DNA of 64,000 nt from Christiangramia crocea (GCF_022410465.1 NZ_JAJSON010000007.1:1-64000), one strand, 5' to 3'; numbered from the stretch's first letter, positions 10,140 through 19,402 are shown. Numbers and translations are program-made. The notes: generated by a model from the letters alone, not told the origin.

Positions 10140-10973
10140 ATGGCAATCATTACTTTAACAACCGATTTCGGGGAAAAGGATTATTTCGCTGGCGCGGTTA
10201 AAGGGGCTATCTATAGCGAACTTAGTGATGTTAGGATTGTTGATATTTCACATTCGGTTTCTCCATTTCATATAAATGAGGCAGCATATATCATCAAAAA
10301 TGCCTATAAAAGTTTTCCAAAGGGAAGTATTCATATAATCGGAATCGATTCGGAACTGACTCCGGAAAACAAACACCTGGCAGTAAAACTGGATGAGCAT
10401 TATTTCATATGTGCCAACAATGGAATCCTGTCTTTGCTTGCTTCTGAAATAAAACCCGAAAAGGTTGTGGAAATAAATATCCACGATAAGGTTGAGACCA
10501 ATTTTCCGGTTCTGGATGTATTCGTAAAAGTAGCCTGCCATCTGGCCCGTGGGGGCACCCTGGAAGTAATAGGTAAAAGCGTTAGTACCATCAAATATCT
10601 TAAGCAGTTTGAGCCTATCATTAATTCGGAAAAAAATCAGATCCTGGGCCATGTGATCTATATAGACAACTACGGAAATGTGATCACGAATATCTCACGT
10701 AAGCTATTTGAAACTGTAGGCAAAGGAAGGGATTTCACAATCAGGGCCAGAAGGGTCAATTTTTCTGAAATCCATGAAACTTACAGTCATGCCATCAACT
10801 TCAATGTAGAAAAAGAAAAGAGGAAAGAAGAAGACGGGAAAAAACTGGCAGTATTCAATTCTGCCGGTTATATAGAACTGGCCATTTATAAAAGCAATCC
10901 AAGTACCGTAGGTAGTGCTTCCACCTTATTCGGACTAGAGTACCTGGATTCTGTCACCATAAATTTTGAATAG
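10140..10973 (+). CDS. SAM hydroxide adenosyltransferase (DUF62)
   Basis: A 277-residue member of the SAM hydroxide adenosyltransferase/chlorinase-fluorinase fold (DUF62). These enzymes use hydroxide to cleave S-adenosylmethionine to adenosine and methionine. The N-terminal TLTTDFGEKDYFAGAVKG motif and the C-terminal DNYGNVITNIS motif are the family's two signatures. About 25 residues near positions 220-245 are charged (EKEKRKEEDGKK), a loop that varies in the family. The next gene starts at the base after this stop codon, so the two are co-transcribed. Physiological role is not known. Confidence 0.88.
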   Translation: MAIITLTTDFGEKDYFAGAVKGAIYSELSDVRIVDISHSVSPFHINEAAYIIKNAYKSFPKGSIHIIGIDSELTPENKHLAVKLDEHYFICANNGILSLLASEIKPEKVVEINIHDKVETNFPVLDVFVKVACHLARGGTLEVIGKSVSTIKYLKQFEPIINSEKNQILGHVIYIDNYGNVITNISRKLFETVGKGRDFTIRARRVNFSEIHETYSHAINFNVEKEKRKEEDGKKLAVFNSAGYIELAIYKSNPSTVGSASTLFGLEYLDSVTINFE

Positions 10974-11270
10974 ATGTTCGTACGAATTGTAAAAATGGGT
11001 TTTAAGGAAGATAAGATAGATGAGTTTCTTGCCAATTTTGAGGAAAACAAATCAAAAATAAGAGGTTTTGAAGGTTGTGAATTCCTGGAACTCTACCGCG
11101 ACAAACACAATACAAACCGCTTTTTTACGTATAGTTACTGGAAAGATGAAGATGCTCTGGAGAATTACCGGCATTCTGAACTTTTTAAAAATGTCTGGGC
11201 ACAAACCAAAATCCTGTTCAAAGAAAAACCGGACGCCTGGAGTGTTGATAAAGTAGTGAGTATGGAATAA
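10974..11270 (+). CDS. ABM-domain monooxygenase-like protein
   Basis: A 98-residue single-domain protein of the antibiotic biosynthesis monooxygenase (ABM, dimeric ferredoxin-like) superfamily. It matches putative quinol monooxygenases in having FVRIVKMGF at the first strand, FEGCEFLELYRDKHN in the middle and YSYWKDEDALENYRHSELF near the end. Its ATG directly follows the stop of the DUF62 gene (TAGATG). Substrate unknown; such small proteins act on quinols or similar aromatics, or are simply structural relatives. Confidence 0.8.
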   Translation: MFVRIVKMGFKEDKIDEFLANFEENKSKIRGFEGCEFLELYRDKHNTNRFFTYSYWKDEDALENYRHSELFKNVWAQTKILFKEKPDAWSVDKVVSME

Positions 11271-11372
11271 GGAGTATTGAGATGTGGGAAATTAGAAATG
11301 AGATTTCTCCCGTTGGTGGAAATGAATTAATTCAAAAACCTGACAAACAGCTGATAATTGATAATTGAAGGT

Positions 11373-12110
11373 ATGTTCGCGATACTGAATAAAGAAATAC
11401 AATCCTTTTTTTCCTCTCTTACCGGATATCTGGTGATTGGACTTTTTCTTATTGCCTGCGGACTTTTTCTTTTTGTTTTCAATGGCAGCTATAATATCCT
11501 GGATAGTGGTTTCGCCGATCTTAAAGGCTTCTTTAATATTGCGCCGTGGATTTTTATTTTTTTGATTCCGGCTATAAGCATGAGGACTTTTGCTGACGAA
11601 AAACGTATGGGCACACTGGAAATCCTGCTAACAAAACCTGTAAGCCTTAAAAAACTCATAATTGGGAAATATCTAGGTGTGTTACTCCTCATTATCCTGG
11701 CCATTGCTCCTACTCTTTTATATGTGCTAACCATAAGCGAACTGGGCAGACCTGCTGGAAACTTTGATATGGGAGCTACCTTAGGATCCTACCTCGGACT
11801 GCTTTTTCTTGGAGGCTGTTATGCCTCAATTGGAGTGTTTGCTTCAAGTTTATCATCCAATCAAATCATCTCTTTCCTGTTAGGCGTATTTCTTTGTTTC
11901 CTTTGCTATTTTGCCTTTGAAGGGATTAGCGAAACCGGGATCTTTGGAATTTCAAGTTATTTCCTGGAGTCATTCGGGATCAGTTTCCATTATCAAAGCA
12001 TTAGCCGGGGGGTGATAGACACCAGGGATCTGATCTATTTTTTCAGTTTGATCTTACTGTTCCTTAAGCTAACAGAAATCAACCTTTCAGCCACAAAAAA
12101 CCGGAGATAG
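11373..12110 (+). CDS. gldF: gliding motility ABC permease GldF
   Basis: A 245-residue integral membrane protein of the GldF family, the permease of the GldA-GldF-GldG ABC system needed for gliding in Flavobacterium. Six hydrophobic segments are visible (about 15-40, 55-75, 100-125, 140-165, 170-190, 215-235) and it contains the ABC-2-type MRTFADEKRMGTLEILLTKP coupling region. I use the ATG at 11373 (MFAILNKEIQSFF), the usual N-terminus, instead of the upstream in-frame TTG. Its stop overlaps the gldG start by one base. The ATPase GldA is not in this window. Confidence 0.92.
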   Translation: MFAILNKEIQSFFSSLTGYLVIGLFLIACGLFLFVFNGSYNILDSGFADLKGFFNIAPWIFIFLIPAISMRTFADEKRMGTLEILLTKPVSLKKLIIGKYLGVLLLIILAIAPTLLYVLTISELGRPAGNFDMGATLGSYLGLLFLGGCYASIGVFASSLSSNQIISFLLGVFLCFLCYFAFEGISETGIFGISSYFLESFGISFHYQSISRGVIDTRDLIYFFSLILLFLKLTEINLSATKNRR

Positions 12111-13780
12111 TGCAGATACTTAACAAAATAAGATCTTTGCTTATTCTACTTGTTATTCTGGTAGTCGTGAATTTCCTGGCTTCTGAATTCTTCATGCGGT
12201 TTGACCTTACTCAGGACAAACGGTACAGCCTTTCTCCCGCTGCAAAGGAGATAGTTTCAGATGTTGAACAGCCCGTGGTTTTTGATGTTTTTCTGGAAGG
12301 TAATTTTCCTTCGGAATTCAGAAGATTACGAAATGAGACTAGGCAAATGCTGGAGGAGTTTTCGGCCTATAACAGGAATATAAAATTCAATTTTATAGAT
12401 CCGCTGGCCGAAGATGACGATGCCAATGCCATAGCCGAGGAGTTCTATAAAATGGGAATGACCCCTGCACGACTGAATGTTCAGGAGAATGGAAGAAATA
12501 GTGAAAGCATCATTTTTCCCTGGGCCATTGCTAACCATGGCAACAAAACAGTAAAGATCCCACTCCTTAAAAACCAGATAGGAGCTACAGATGAAGAACG
12601 GGTAACCTCATCTGTACAGCAACTGGAATATGCATTGGCCAATGGTTTAAGTAAACTCATTTATCCCAGGGAGAAGAAGATCGCGGTAATGCGCGGGAAC
12701 GGAGAATTGCCCGACGCCAGGATAGCCGATTTTATCAAAACCATCCAGGAATACTATTTTATGGCGCCTTTTACGCTTGATTCTGTTGTAGCTAACCCTC
12801 AGAAAACCCTGGAAGACCTTAATAAATACGATCTGGTAATCGATCCAAAACCTACCCAGGCTTTTAACGAGAAGGAAAAATATGTACTTGACCAGTACCT
12901 TATGAATGGAGGAAAAATGCTTTGGCTCGCTGAAGTGACAAATATGGAAACCGACAGTCTTTTTAACGAAAGAGGTTCAGCCATCGCGATTCCCAGAAAC
13001 CTCAACCTGGGAGATTATTTCTTTTCATACGGCCTAAGGATAAACCCGGCAATTGTAAACGATCTTTATTCGGCACCTATCATTCTTGCCAGCGGTTCGG
13101 GGAATAACACAAGATTCAATCCTTTCCCCTGGTTCTACAGTCCGCTTACCAGTTCGCCAAATGATCATCCTGTCATCAATAATATTGAGGCGGTAAAATT
13201 TGAATATGCCAACCCTATAGATACTCTGGCAAATAATGTTAATAAAACAATCCTGCTAACCAGTTCACCACGGAGTAAACTGGAAGGCGTTCCGGCAGAA
13301 ATAAGTCTGGATATGGTGAATCAAAAACCAGATCTGGAAACGTATAATGCCGGGGAACAACCACTGGCAGTTCTTCTTGAAGGTAATTTCAAATCAGTCT
13401 ATAAGAACCGTATTAAGCCTTTTGAACTGGAGAATTCCATTGAAGAAAGCGTCCCAACAAAAATGCTGGTGGTCTCGGATGGTGATGTTATAAAAAATGA
13501 CCTTCAGGGAGGCCAACCACTGGAACTGGGTTTTCAGAGGTATACCGGCAACACTTATGGAAATAAAGAATTTCTTCTTAACGCGGTGAATTATCTACTG
13601 GATGATACGGGCCTTATCAATATACGCTCCAAGGATATAAGCCTTTCCTTTCTGGATAAGGAAAAAGTCGCAGCCCAGAGGGAAAAATGGCAGATTATAA
13701 ATCTTCTAGGACCTTTACTGGTTCTGTTCATTTTCGGTCTTGGCTTCAGGTATTACCGAAAACATAAATATGTAAAGTAA
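12110..13780 (+). CDS. gldG: gliding motility auxiliary ABC component GldG
   Basis: A 556-residue membrane-anchored protein of the GldG family. One transmembrane segment lies at the N-terminus (about residues 8-27) and one at the C-terminus (about 527-547), with a large periplasmic domain between that resembles the ABC_transp_aux domain (LTQDKRYSLSPAAKEIV near the start). The start is a GTG that shares one base with the gldF stop (TAGTG), showing tight translational coupling. It works with GldF and GldA in the gliding/type IX secretion-linked machinery. Confidence 0.92.
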   Translation: MQILNKIRSLLILLVILVVVNFLASEFFMRFDLTQDKRYSLSPAAKEIVSDVEQPVVFDVFLEGNFPSEFRRLRNETRQMLEEFSAYNRNIKFNFIDPLAEDDDANAIAEEFYKMGMTPARLNVQENGRNSESIIFPWAIANHGNKTVKIPLLKNQIGATDEERVTSSVQQLEYALANGLSKLIYPREKKIAVMRGNGELPDARIADFIKTIQEYYFMAPFTLDSVVANPQKTLEDLNKYDLVIDPKPTQAFNEKEKYVLDQYLMNGGKMLWLAEVTNMETDSLFNERGSAIAIPRNLNLGDYFFSYGLRINPAIVNDLYSAPIILASGSGNNTRFNPFPWFYSPLTSSPNDHPVINNIEAVKFEYANPIDTLANNVNKTILLTSSPRSKLEGVPAEISLDMVNQKPDLETYNAGEQPLAVLLEGNFKSVYKNRIKPFELENSIEESVPTKMLVVSDGDVIKNDLQGGQPLELGFQRYTGNTYGNKEFLLNAVNYLLDDTGLINIRSKDISLSFLDKEKVAAQREKWQIINLLGPLLVLFIFGLGFRYYRKHKYVK

Positions 13781-13945
13781 AAGACCGGGAAAAAGCCAGC
13801 CTGTTGTTTTAACAGGTACATATTAACAATTTTGATTGATTAATGTTTTTCAGTAGTTTGATTTACAGCTAAATACCTCTTTTAAGCTCTATAAGCCTGT
13901 TAATAAAAACTCCCCAAACAGCCCCTGATTTTTGACTTATTAAAA

Positions 13946-13953
13946 TATATTTG
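13946..13953 (+). promoter_or_regulatory. possible -7 box of dnaN promoter
   Basis: TATATTTG fits the Bacteroidota TAnnTTTG -7 consensus and lies 31 bp before the dnaN ATG. The nearest TTTG upstream is only 11 bp away, shorter than the usual spacing, so the -33 element is not convincing. Confidence 0.35.
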
Positions 13954-13984
13954 TAATTGATTCAAAATAAATCAACAAAAGCCG

Positions 13985-15103
13985 ATGAAATTTATTGTAT
14001 CCAGCAATTATCTGCTGAAACAGCTACAAATACTTGGAGGGGTAATCAACAGTTCAAACACCTTACCTATTCTGGACAACTTTCTTTTTGATCTTAAAAA
14101 CGACGAGCTAACCGTATCAGCTTCAGACCTTGAAACTACTATGTCTGCAAAGCTTCAGGTGGAGTCAGATTCTGAAGGAAAGATCGCTGTGCCTGCTAAA
14201 CTATTATTAGATACGTTAAAGACTTTCCCTGAGCAGCCGCTTACCTTCGTGGTGGAAGATAACAACACTATAGAATTAAGTTCCAATCATGGTAAGTATG
14301 CACTTGCTTATGCCGATGGTGAAGAGTTTCCAAATCCGGTAGAGCTGGAAGACCCCAGTAGTACTGTAGTAGAGGCTGATGTGCTGGCAACTGCAATTTC
14401 AAAAACTATTTTCGCATCAGGCAACGATGATCTTAGGCCGGTCATGAGCGGTGTTTTCTTCCAGTTCAAAGAAGACGGGCTAACTTTTGTCGCTACAGAT
14501 GCTCATAAACTGGTAAAATATTCAAGAGAAGATATCCATGCCAAACAGGCGGCTGAATTCATCATGCCTAAAAAGCCTTTGAATCTTCTTAAAGGTATCC
14601 TTGCTGGCAGTGAATCTGAAGTAAAGATAGAATACAACGATTCAAATGCTAAATTCACTTTTGATGATACCGAACTTATTTGCAGACTCATCGACGGAAA
14701 GTATCCGAATTATGAAGCGGTGATCCCTAAAGAGAATCCAAATAAACTTACTATAGAAAGAAATCAGTTCTTAAGCTCGGTCAGAAGGGTTTCTATTTTC
14801 TCTAACAAAACCACTCACCAGGTAAGACTTAAAATTGCTGGCGCTGAACTTAATATTTCAGCGGAAGATGTGGACTACAGCAATAAAGCTGAGGAGCGTT
14901 TAACCTGTTCTTATCAGGGTGATGATATGCAGATAGGTTTCAATTCAAGATTCCTTACTGAAATGCTTGGGAACCTCACTTCAGATGATGTAATGCTGGA
15001 AATGAGTTTGCCCAATAGAGCCGGAATTCTTACACCGGTTGATGGATTGGATGAAGGTGAAAAGATCACCATGCTTGTAATGCCGGTAATGCTAAATAAT
15101 TAG
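13985..15103 (+). CDS. dnaN: DNA polymerase III beta sliding clamp
   Basis: A 372-residue beta clamp, normal length, which forms the ring that holds DNA polymerase III on DNA. Three clamp domains can be followed: the N-terminal MKFIVSSNYLLKQLQILGGVI, the central FFQFKEDGLTFVATDAHKL and the C-terminal LIDGKYPNYEAVIP. The C-terminal MLVMPVMLNN is typical of Bacteroidota clamps. It lies downstream of gldFG with a 204-bp gap that could hold its own promoter. A strong bidirectional terminator separates it from the convergent DUF4870 gene. Confidence 0.97.
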   Translation: MKFIVSSNYLLKQLQILGGVINSSNTLPILDNFLFDLKNDELTVSASDLETTMSAKLQVESDSEGKIAVPAKLLLDTLKTFPEQPLTFVVEDNNTIELSSNHGKYALAYADGEEFPNPVELEDPSSTVVEADVLATAISKTIFASGNDDLRPVMSGVFFQFKEDGLTFVATDAHKLVKYSREDIHAKQAAEFIMPKKPLNLLKGILAGSESEVKIEYNDSNAKFTFDDTELICRLIDGKYPNYEAVIPKENPNKLTIERNQFLSSVRRVSIFSNKTTHQVRLKIAGAELNISAEDVDYSNKAEERLTCSYQGDDMQIGFNSRFLTEMLGNLTSDDVMLEMSLPNRAGILTPVDGLDEGEKITMLVMPVMLNN

Positions 15104-15156
15104 TTTGCTGTTCGCAGTCTCAGTAAGCAATAGAAAAATACATTTTTTCAAAAATA

Positions 15157-15190
15157 AAAAAGCCCGTTCATTAATCTGAACGGGCTTTTT
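15157..15190. terminator. bidirectional intrinsic terminator
   Basis: A perfect 14-bp stem (AAAAAGCCCGTTCA and its complement) with a 6-base TTAATC loop sits between convergent dnaN and the DUF4870 gene. The A and T tracts make it work in both directions. Confidence 0.95.
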
Positions 15191-15225
15191 ACTTCTAACT
15201 ATTTAAAAAAACCACTGGTAAATTT

Positions 15226-15564
15226 CTATTTTAAGAATTCAATCGTTAAGGGATAATAAGGCATCTCTCCATTGCTCACTTTTATCGCATTCATTATCGG
15301 TACGATCAGCGCTATAAGTCCTATAATGATCAGCATCAATATTCCAAGTCCAAATAAAATGATCAGAGGAATACTGATGATGGAATAAATAAAAAGACTT
15401 ATCTGAAAATTGAGGATCATCTTTCCATGCATATCCATTCCTGCTACTTTATCTTTTTGAGTCAGCCATAAGATTAGCGGAACTATAAATCCCCCTATAC
15501 CAGTCACCAGGTCAAGTAACTGACTCAGGTGGGTCATAACTAACATTTGGTTGTCTTCTCTCAT
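15226..15564 (-). CDS. DUF4870 membrane protein
   Basis: A 112-residue membrane protein of the DUF4870 (Tic20-like small) family. An N-terminal HLSQLLDLVTGIGGFIVPLILWLTQK motif is followed by Asp/His-containing GKMILNFQISLFIYSIISIP and a third hydrophobic segment, so about three membrane spans. Function unknown. It stands alone between two intergenic regions and uses the shared bidirectional terminator with dnaN. Confidence 0.85.
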   Translation of the reverse strand: MREDNQMLVMTHLSQLLDLVTGIGGFIVPLILWLTQKDKVAGMDMHGKMILNFQISLFIYSIISIPLIILFGLGILMLIIIGLIALIVPIMNAIKVSNGEMPYYPLTIEFLK

Positions 15565-15723
15565 AATGATTGTTTGATGGTTAAGATGAGGCTTTAATGA
15601 AAAGCATCTATATAAAAGACGCTAAGGAAGGTGCTTTGTTACAGATTTTCAATGTAAATTGAATTCGTTTTTCCCAAATAAGAAAACTAATAACTTTTAA
15701 ATTGATTTTTAAATACCCTATTT

Positions 15724-17139
15724 ATGAAAAAATTATTTTTACTATTCCTTATGTTTCAGGCAAGTCTGTTTGCCCAGTCAGAAGCGGTTTCAAATTTAGA
15801 ATCACAAAAAGAAAAATATAGCGAAATAGCACATACCATCTGGGAATATGCCGAAATGGGTTATCAGGAGGAAAAAAGCTCTGCCCTTCTTCAAAAAACC
15901 TTAGAGGATGAAGGCTTTAAAATAGAAAAGGGAGTTGCAGGCATACCCACGGCATTTATTGCAGAATATGGTAACAAAGGGCCGGTAATTGCAATTCTTG
16001 GAGAATATGATGCCCTTCCCGGACTTTCTCAAAAAGCGGTTCCGGAAAAGGCTCCCGGAAACGGGGAAGCAGGACATGCCTGCGGTCATCATTTATTCGG
16101 GACTGCCTCTACCGCCGCAGCTATTGAAGTAAAAAAGTGGTTGGAAAAAAATAATCAGGAAGGAATAATTCGTTTCTATGGTTGTCCCGCCGAAGAAGGT
16201 GGGTCTGGCAAGGTATATATGGTAAGGGCCGGATTATTTGATGATGTGGATGTTGTTTTAAACTGGCACCCCTCTTCAAAAAATGCGGCAAATCCAGGAA
16301 TAGCCCTGGCCAATAAATCGGCTAAATTCAGATTTTATGGGAAATCTGCTCATGCCGCGAGTGCGCCCGAACAGGGAAGATCTGCTTTAGACGCTGTAGA
16401 AGCCATGAATTATATGGTTAATATGATGAGAGAGCATGTTCCTGCGACTTCACGTATACATTATGTGATTACCAGTGGAGGAAAAGCTCCTAACGTAATT
16501 CCAGACTATGCAGAAGTATATTACTATTCCCGCCATCCCAACAGGGAAGAAGTAAAAAAGATCTTTGACCGAATGGTTAAAGCTGCTGAAGGAGCTGCTA
16601 TTGGAACCGGGACCACTATGAAATATGAAATTATTGGAGGAACGCATGAATTATTGCCAAACCTTACTCTCCAAAAACTAATCCATGAGAACATGACTGA
16701 AATAGGAGGTTTTGAATACACAGCAAAAGAAAAAGAATTTGCAGAAGCCATAGCTCCCACCTTGGATTTAAAATCAGTAAAATATAGTGATGCTGAAGAA
16801 ATAGAACCTTTTTCAGAAGAGATCCCATCTTCCGGTTTTGGATCTACTGATGTTGGAGATGTGAGTTTTGCCGTACCCACAGGGGGCTTAAGAACTGCAA
16901 CATGGGTTCCCGGAACACCGGCACATAGCTGGCAGGCGGTAGCTTCAGGAGGAATGAGCATAGGAGAAAAAGGAATGCTTCTGGCTGCCAAAACACTTGC
17001 GGTAAGTGCAATAGACCTCTTTAAATCTCCGGAATTAATTGAAGAGGTAAAACTTGAGTTCAATAATCGCAGGGGTGATGATTTTATCTATGAGCCGCTA
17101 ATCGGTGATCGGGAACCAGCATTAGATTATAGAAAATAA
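15724..17139 (+). CDS. exported M20-family amidohydrolase
   Basis: A 471-residue metal-dependent amidohydrolase of the M20D/AbgB-like type with a clear signal peptide (KKLFLLFLMFQASLFAQ, cleaved near residue 18), so periplasmic. Metal-site motifs are GEYDALPG, GHACGHHLFG and CPAEEGGSGK, and a dimerisation lid follows (about residues 195-310). Family members cleave acyl-amino acid or aminobenzoyl-glutamate type amides; the substrate here is unknown. The C-terminus (GDDFIYEPLIGDREP) is family-typical. It appears monocistronic. Confidence 0.88.
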   Translation: MKKLFLLFLMFQASLFAQSEAVSNLESQKEKYSEIAHTIWEYAEMGYQEEKSSALLQKTLEDEGFKIEKGVAGIPTAFIAEYGNKGPVIAILGEYDALPGLSQKAVPEKAPGNGEAGHACGHHLFGTASTAAAIEVKKWLEKNNQEGIIRFYGCPAEEGGSGKVYMVRAGLFDDVDVVLNWHPSSKNAANPGIALANKSAKFRFYGKSAHAASAPEQGRSALDAVEAMNYMVNMMREHVPATSRIHYVITSGGKAPNVIPDYAEVYYYSRHPNREEVKKIFDRMVKAAEGAAIGTGTTMKYEIIGGTHELLPNLTLQKLIHENMTEIGGFEYTAKEKEFAEAIAPTLDLKSVKYSDAEEIEPFSEEIPSSGFGSTDVGDVSFAVPTGGLRTATWVPGTPAHSWQAVASGGMSIGEKGMLLAAKTLAVSAIDLFKSPELIEEVKLEFNNRRGDDFIYEPLIGDREPALDYRK

Positions 17140-17169
17140 ACAGTATTAGTAAAGGCCTTTCTTAATTAT

Positions 17170-17177
17170 TATCTTTG
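17170..17177 (+). promoter_or_regulatory. possible -7 box of mnmE promoter
   Basis: TATCTTTG matches TAnnTTTG and ends only 5 bp before the mnmE ATG, so transcription would start at or very near the start codon and the mRNA would be leaderless or nearly so. No clear -33 TTTG is seen. Confidence 0.4.
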
Positions 17178-17182
17178 CAGGC

Positions 17183-18595
17183 ATGAAAATGAATGATACC
17201 ATTGTCGCGCTTGCAACACCATCGGGTGCCGGAGCCATTGCTATTATAAGGGTATCCGGACCCGATGCATTGAATATTGTGTCGCCACTTTTTAAAGCAA
17301 AAAACCGAAAGGATCTTGCCAAACAACCTAGCCATACCCTTCATCTTGGAAACATTGTAGATGGAGAAAGAACGCTGGATGAAGTGCTGGTATCAGTATT
17401 TAGGGCTCCAAAATCATATACCGGGGAAGAAACCGTGGAGATATCCTGCCATGGAAGCCCATACATCCAGCAGGAGATCATTCAGTTATTGATACGGAAA
17501 GGTTGCCGGGCTGCGGAAGCCGGTGAATTTACGCTTCGTGCTTTCCTGAATGCTAAAATGGATCTTAGCCAGGCCGAAGCCGTTGCCGATCTTATTAATT
17601 CTGAAAATGCCGCTTCCCACCAGATGGCGATGCAGCAGATGCGCGGGGGATTCTCACAAGAAATTCAAAGGCTCAGAGAAGAACTGCTGAACTTTGCTTC
17701 ACTTATAGAGCTTGAACTGGACTTTGCCGAAGAAGATGTGGAGTTTGCAAACAGGGATCAGTTCAGAGATCTGGTATCGAGAATTCAAAAAGTACTAAAA
17801 CGACTTATAGACTCCTTTGCCACAGGAAATGTTTTGAAAAACGGAATTCCCGTCGCCATTGTCGGGGAACCAAATGTTGGAAAATCCACTTTGCTCAATG
17901 CACTCCTAAATGAGGAACGCGCCATTGTTTCGGAAATTGCAGGAACTACCCGGGATACCATTGAAGACGAAATGAGTATCGGCGGAATAGGTTTCAGATT
18001 TATTGATACTGCCGGAATCAGGGAAACCAAGGATGTTGTGGAAAGCATCGGGATCAAAAAGACCTTTGAAAAGATAAGTCAGGCGCAGGTGGTTGCATAT
18101 CTGGTAGACAGTTCCAGAATAGAAAATGATGCGCAACGACTGAAGGAAGTTCTTATTGAGGTTGAAAAGATCAAGAATAAATTTCCACAAAAACCACTGA
18201 TAATCATTGCAAATAAAATCGACCAGCTTTCAGAGAAAGAAATAGAAGACCTTAAGTCTGATCTTGGTAACATATCACATACCTCTTTACAGTTACTTTC
18301 TGCCAGGACGGGCGCCGGAGTAGAAGAATTAAAACAAAAGCTTCTGGAATATGTGAATACCGGAGCTTTGCGTAACAGTGATACTATCGTTACCAACTCA
18401 AGGCATTATGCGGCGCTTCTAAAAGCCCTGGAAGAGATCAACAAGGTAGAAGATGGTTTGAATGCCGATCTTTCGGGAGATCTGCTGGCAATTGATATAC
18501 GCCAGGCGCTGCATCATTTTGGTGAGATCACCGGAGAAATCACAAACGATGATCTATTAGGGAATATCTTTGCGAATTTCTGTATTGGAAAGTAA
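17183..18595 (+). CDS. mnmE: tRNA modification GTPase MnmE
   Basis: A 470-residue protein acting with MnmG to place the cmnm5 group on wobble U34 of several tRNAs. The N-terminal folate-binding domain begins DTIVALATPSGAGAIAIIRVSG. The helical domain is interrupted by a G domain with G1 GEPNVGKST (about 228-236), GTTRDTI, DTAGIRET and ANKID. It ends with the catalytic CIGK tail. Two in-frame ATGs (17183 and 17189) are possible; the first is listed. The last 18 bases closely match the trmE attachment site used by SGI1-type islands (separate entry). No partner mnmG is in the window. Confidence 0.97.
   Translation: MKMNDTIVALATPSGAGAIAIIRVSGPDALNIVSPLFKAKNRKDLAKQPSHTLHLGNIVDGERTLDEVLVSVFRAPKSYTGEETVEISCHGSPYIQQEIIQLLIRKGCRAAEAGEFTLRAFLNAKMDLSQAEAVADLINSENAASHQMAMQQMRGGFSQEIQRLREELLNFASLIELELDFAEEDVEFANRDQFRDLVSRIQKVLKRLIDSFATGNVLKNGIPVAIVGEPNVGKSTLLNALLNEERAIVSEIAGTTRDTIEDEMSIGGIGFRFIDTAGIRETKDVVESIGIKKTFEKISQAQVVAYLVDSSRIENDAQRLKEVLIEVEKIKNKFPQKPLIIIANKIDQLSEKEIEDLKSDLGNISHTSLQLLSARTGAGVEELKQKLLEYVNTGALRNSDTIVTNSRHYAALLKALEEINKVEDGLNADLSGDLLAIDIRQALHHFGEITGEITNDDLLGNIFANFCIGK
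18578..18595 (+). other. possible island attachment site at mnmE 3' end
   Basis: The final 18 bases of mnmE, TTCTGTATTGGAAAGTAA, differ by one base from the trmE 3'-end site I recall for Salmonella genomic island 1. The match is expected in part because the FCIGK tail is conserved. Accessory and decayed genes follow directly, and an imperfect copy of the core (TGTATTGGCAA) occurs at 24351-24361. No integrase is present, so this is a candidate only. Confidence 0.3.
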
Positions 18596-18716
18596 TTGTT
18601 TTTTTGCTTTTCTCTTTATTCGTGTTATTACCGGATGTAAGATAAAAACCACTTCTCATATGTATGCCTAACTCCTATTTTTTGGCTATCTTTAAAGCAC
18701 AGTAGTTGTCCATTAT

Positions 18717-18740
18717 TGTTGCCTTCTCTTCAGGGCAACA
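18717..18740. other. hairpin in mnmE-zinc ribbon gap
   Basis: TGTTGCC and GGCAACA form a 7-bp perfect stem around a 10-base loop. There is no T run after it, so it is not a classical terminator. A third AGGCAAC lies about 35 bp further on. Confidence 0.4.
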
Positions 18741-18803
18741 GATTTTATCGGATAGCATGCATCAGGCAGCTATACCAGGCAACAGCTAACGACTTCAGGA
18801 AAA

Positions 18804-19115
18804 ATGAGTAGTAATAATGGAATAGAGAAAACTTGCCCGCACTGTGATGGATCCTTTTTTCCCAAAACAATTTTTATAAAATTCTGCTCTGATCATTGCA
18901 CTAAGATGAATTACAGGCAATGTATACCTGAAAAAGAGCATAACAAAGCACAGGTTTCTTATATGGTGCCCAGCAAAGATTTCTTCAACCTGGAAGCATA
19001 TCCGTATGCTTCCAGGTTTGAACCGGCCCTCCATCTACCTGATGATAAACAACAACCAGATAAGCCCAAAATCTACAGGCGCATCATCAGTTCAGGAAAA
19101 GAATCAATTATTTAA
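18804..19115 (+). CDS. small zinc-ribbon protein, truncated excisionase-like
   Basis: A 103-residue protein with a four-Cys zinc ribbon at residues 11-33 (CPHC-x19-type spacing ending FCSDHC) followed by a Lys/Pro-rich region. The ribbon closely resembles the N-terminal ribbon of Bacteroidota helix-turn-helix excisionase-like proteins. The expected HTH is largely missing and only IYRRIISSGKE near the C-terminus recalls its IYRxIKSGK recognition helix. It may therefore be a decayed mobile-element accessory gene, or a diverged functional one. It lies directly downstream of mnmE, a common island insertion point. Low confidence that it is expressed. Confidence 0.5.
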   Translation: MSSNNGIEKTCPHCDGSFFPKTIFIKFCSDHCTKMNYRQCIPEKEHNKAQVSYMVPSKDFFNLEAYPYASRFEPALHLPDDKQQPDKPKIYRRIISSGKESII

Positions 19116-19183
19116 ATAAGCAATAATAAAAGTAAGAATAAGACAAAGTAAAAAAAGAGACATGACCAGCCTTTAAGGCCGAA

Positions 19184-19225
19184 AAACCAGGCACACCTGT
19201 CTTGTTAGGCAGATGCCTGAGGTTT
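19184..19225. other. intergenic hairpin upstream of Met-rich gene
   Basis: Within the 287-bp gap 19116-19402, AAACCAGGCA (19184-19193) pairs with TGCCT-GA-GGTTT (19214-19225). A short palindrome GCCTTTAAGGC precedes it. It could be a structured leader or a remnant; no T run follows. Nothing else was recognised in the gap. Confidence 0.35.
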
Positions 19226-19402
19226 GGATAATACATAGAGTAAAAGCTGATTGATTGATCTGCAAAAGCAGGGTAAAACCGGTTACAGCATCACAGATCC
19301 TGATAGCGATAGTTCAAATTAAAACGACTGGATATTACTTGTTGTCTAAAAAACATTGCCGAAAGTTGAACCCAGTAAATATTAACTCTAAAATCAATAA
19401 TA

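Noticed and set aside
11270-11372. Imperfect palindrome (GGGAAAT...GATTTCTCCC) and ATAATTGATAATTGA direct repeat before gldF
   Set aside because: Low-complexity intergenic sequence without a T run; not convincing as terminator or operator.
13799-13816. CCTGTT...AACAGG hairpin after gldG
   Set aside because: Short stem with no following T run, so not listed as a terminator.
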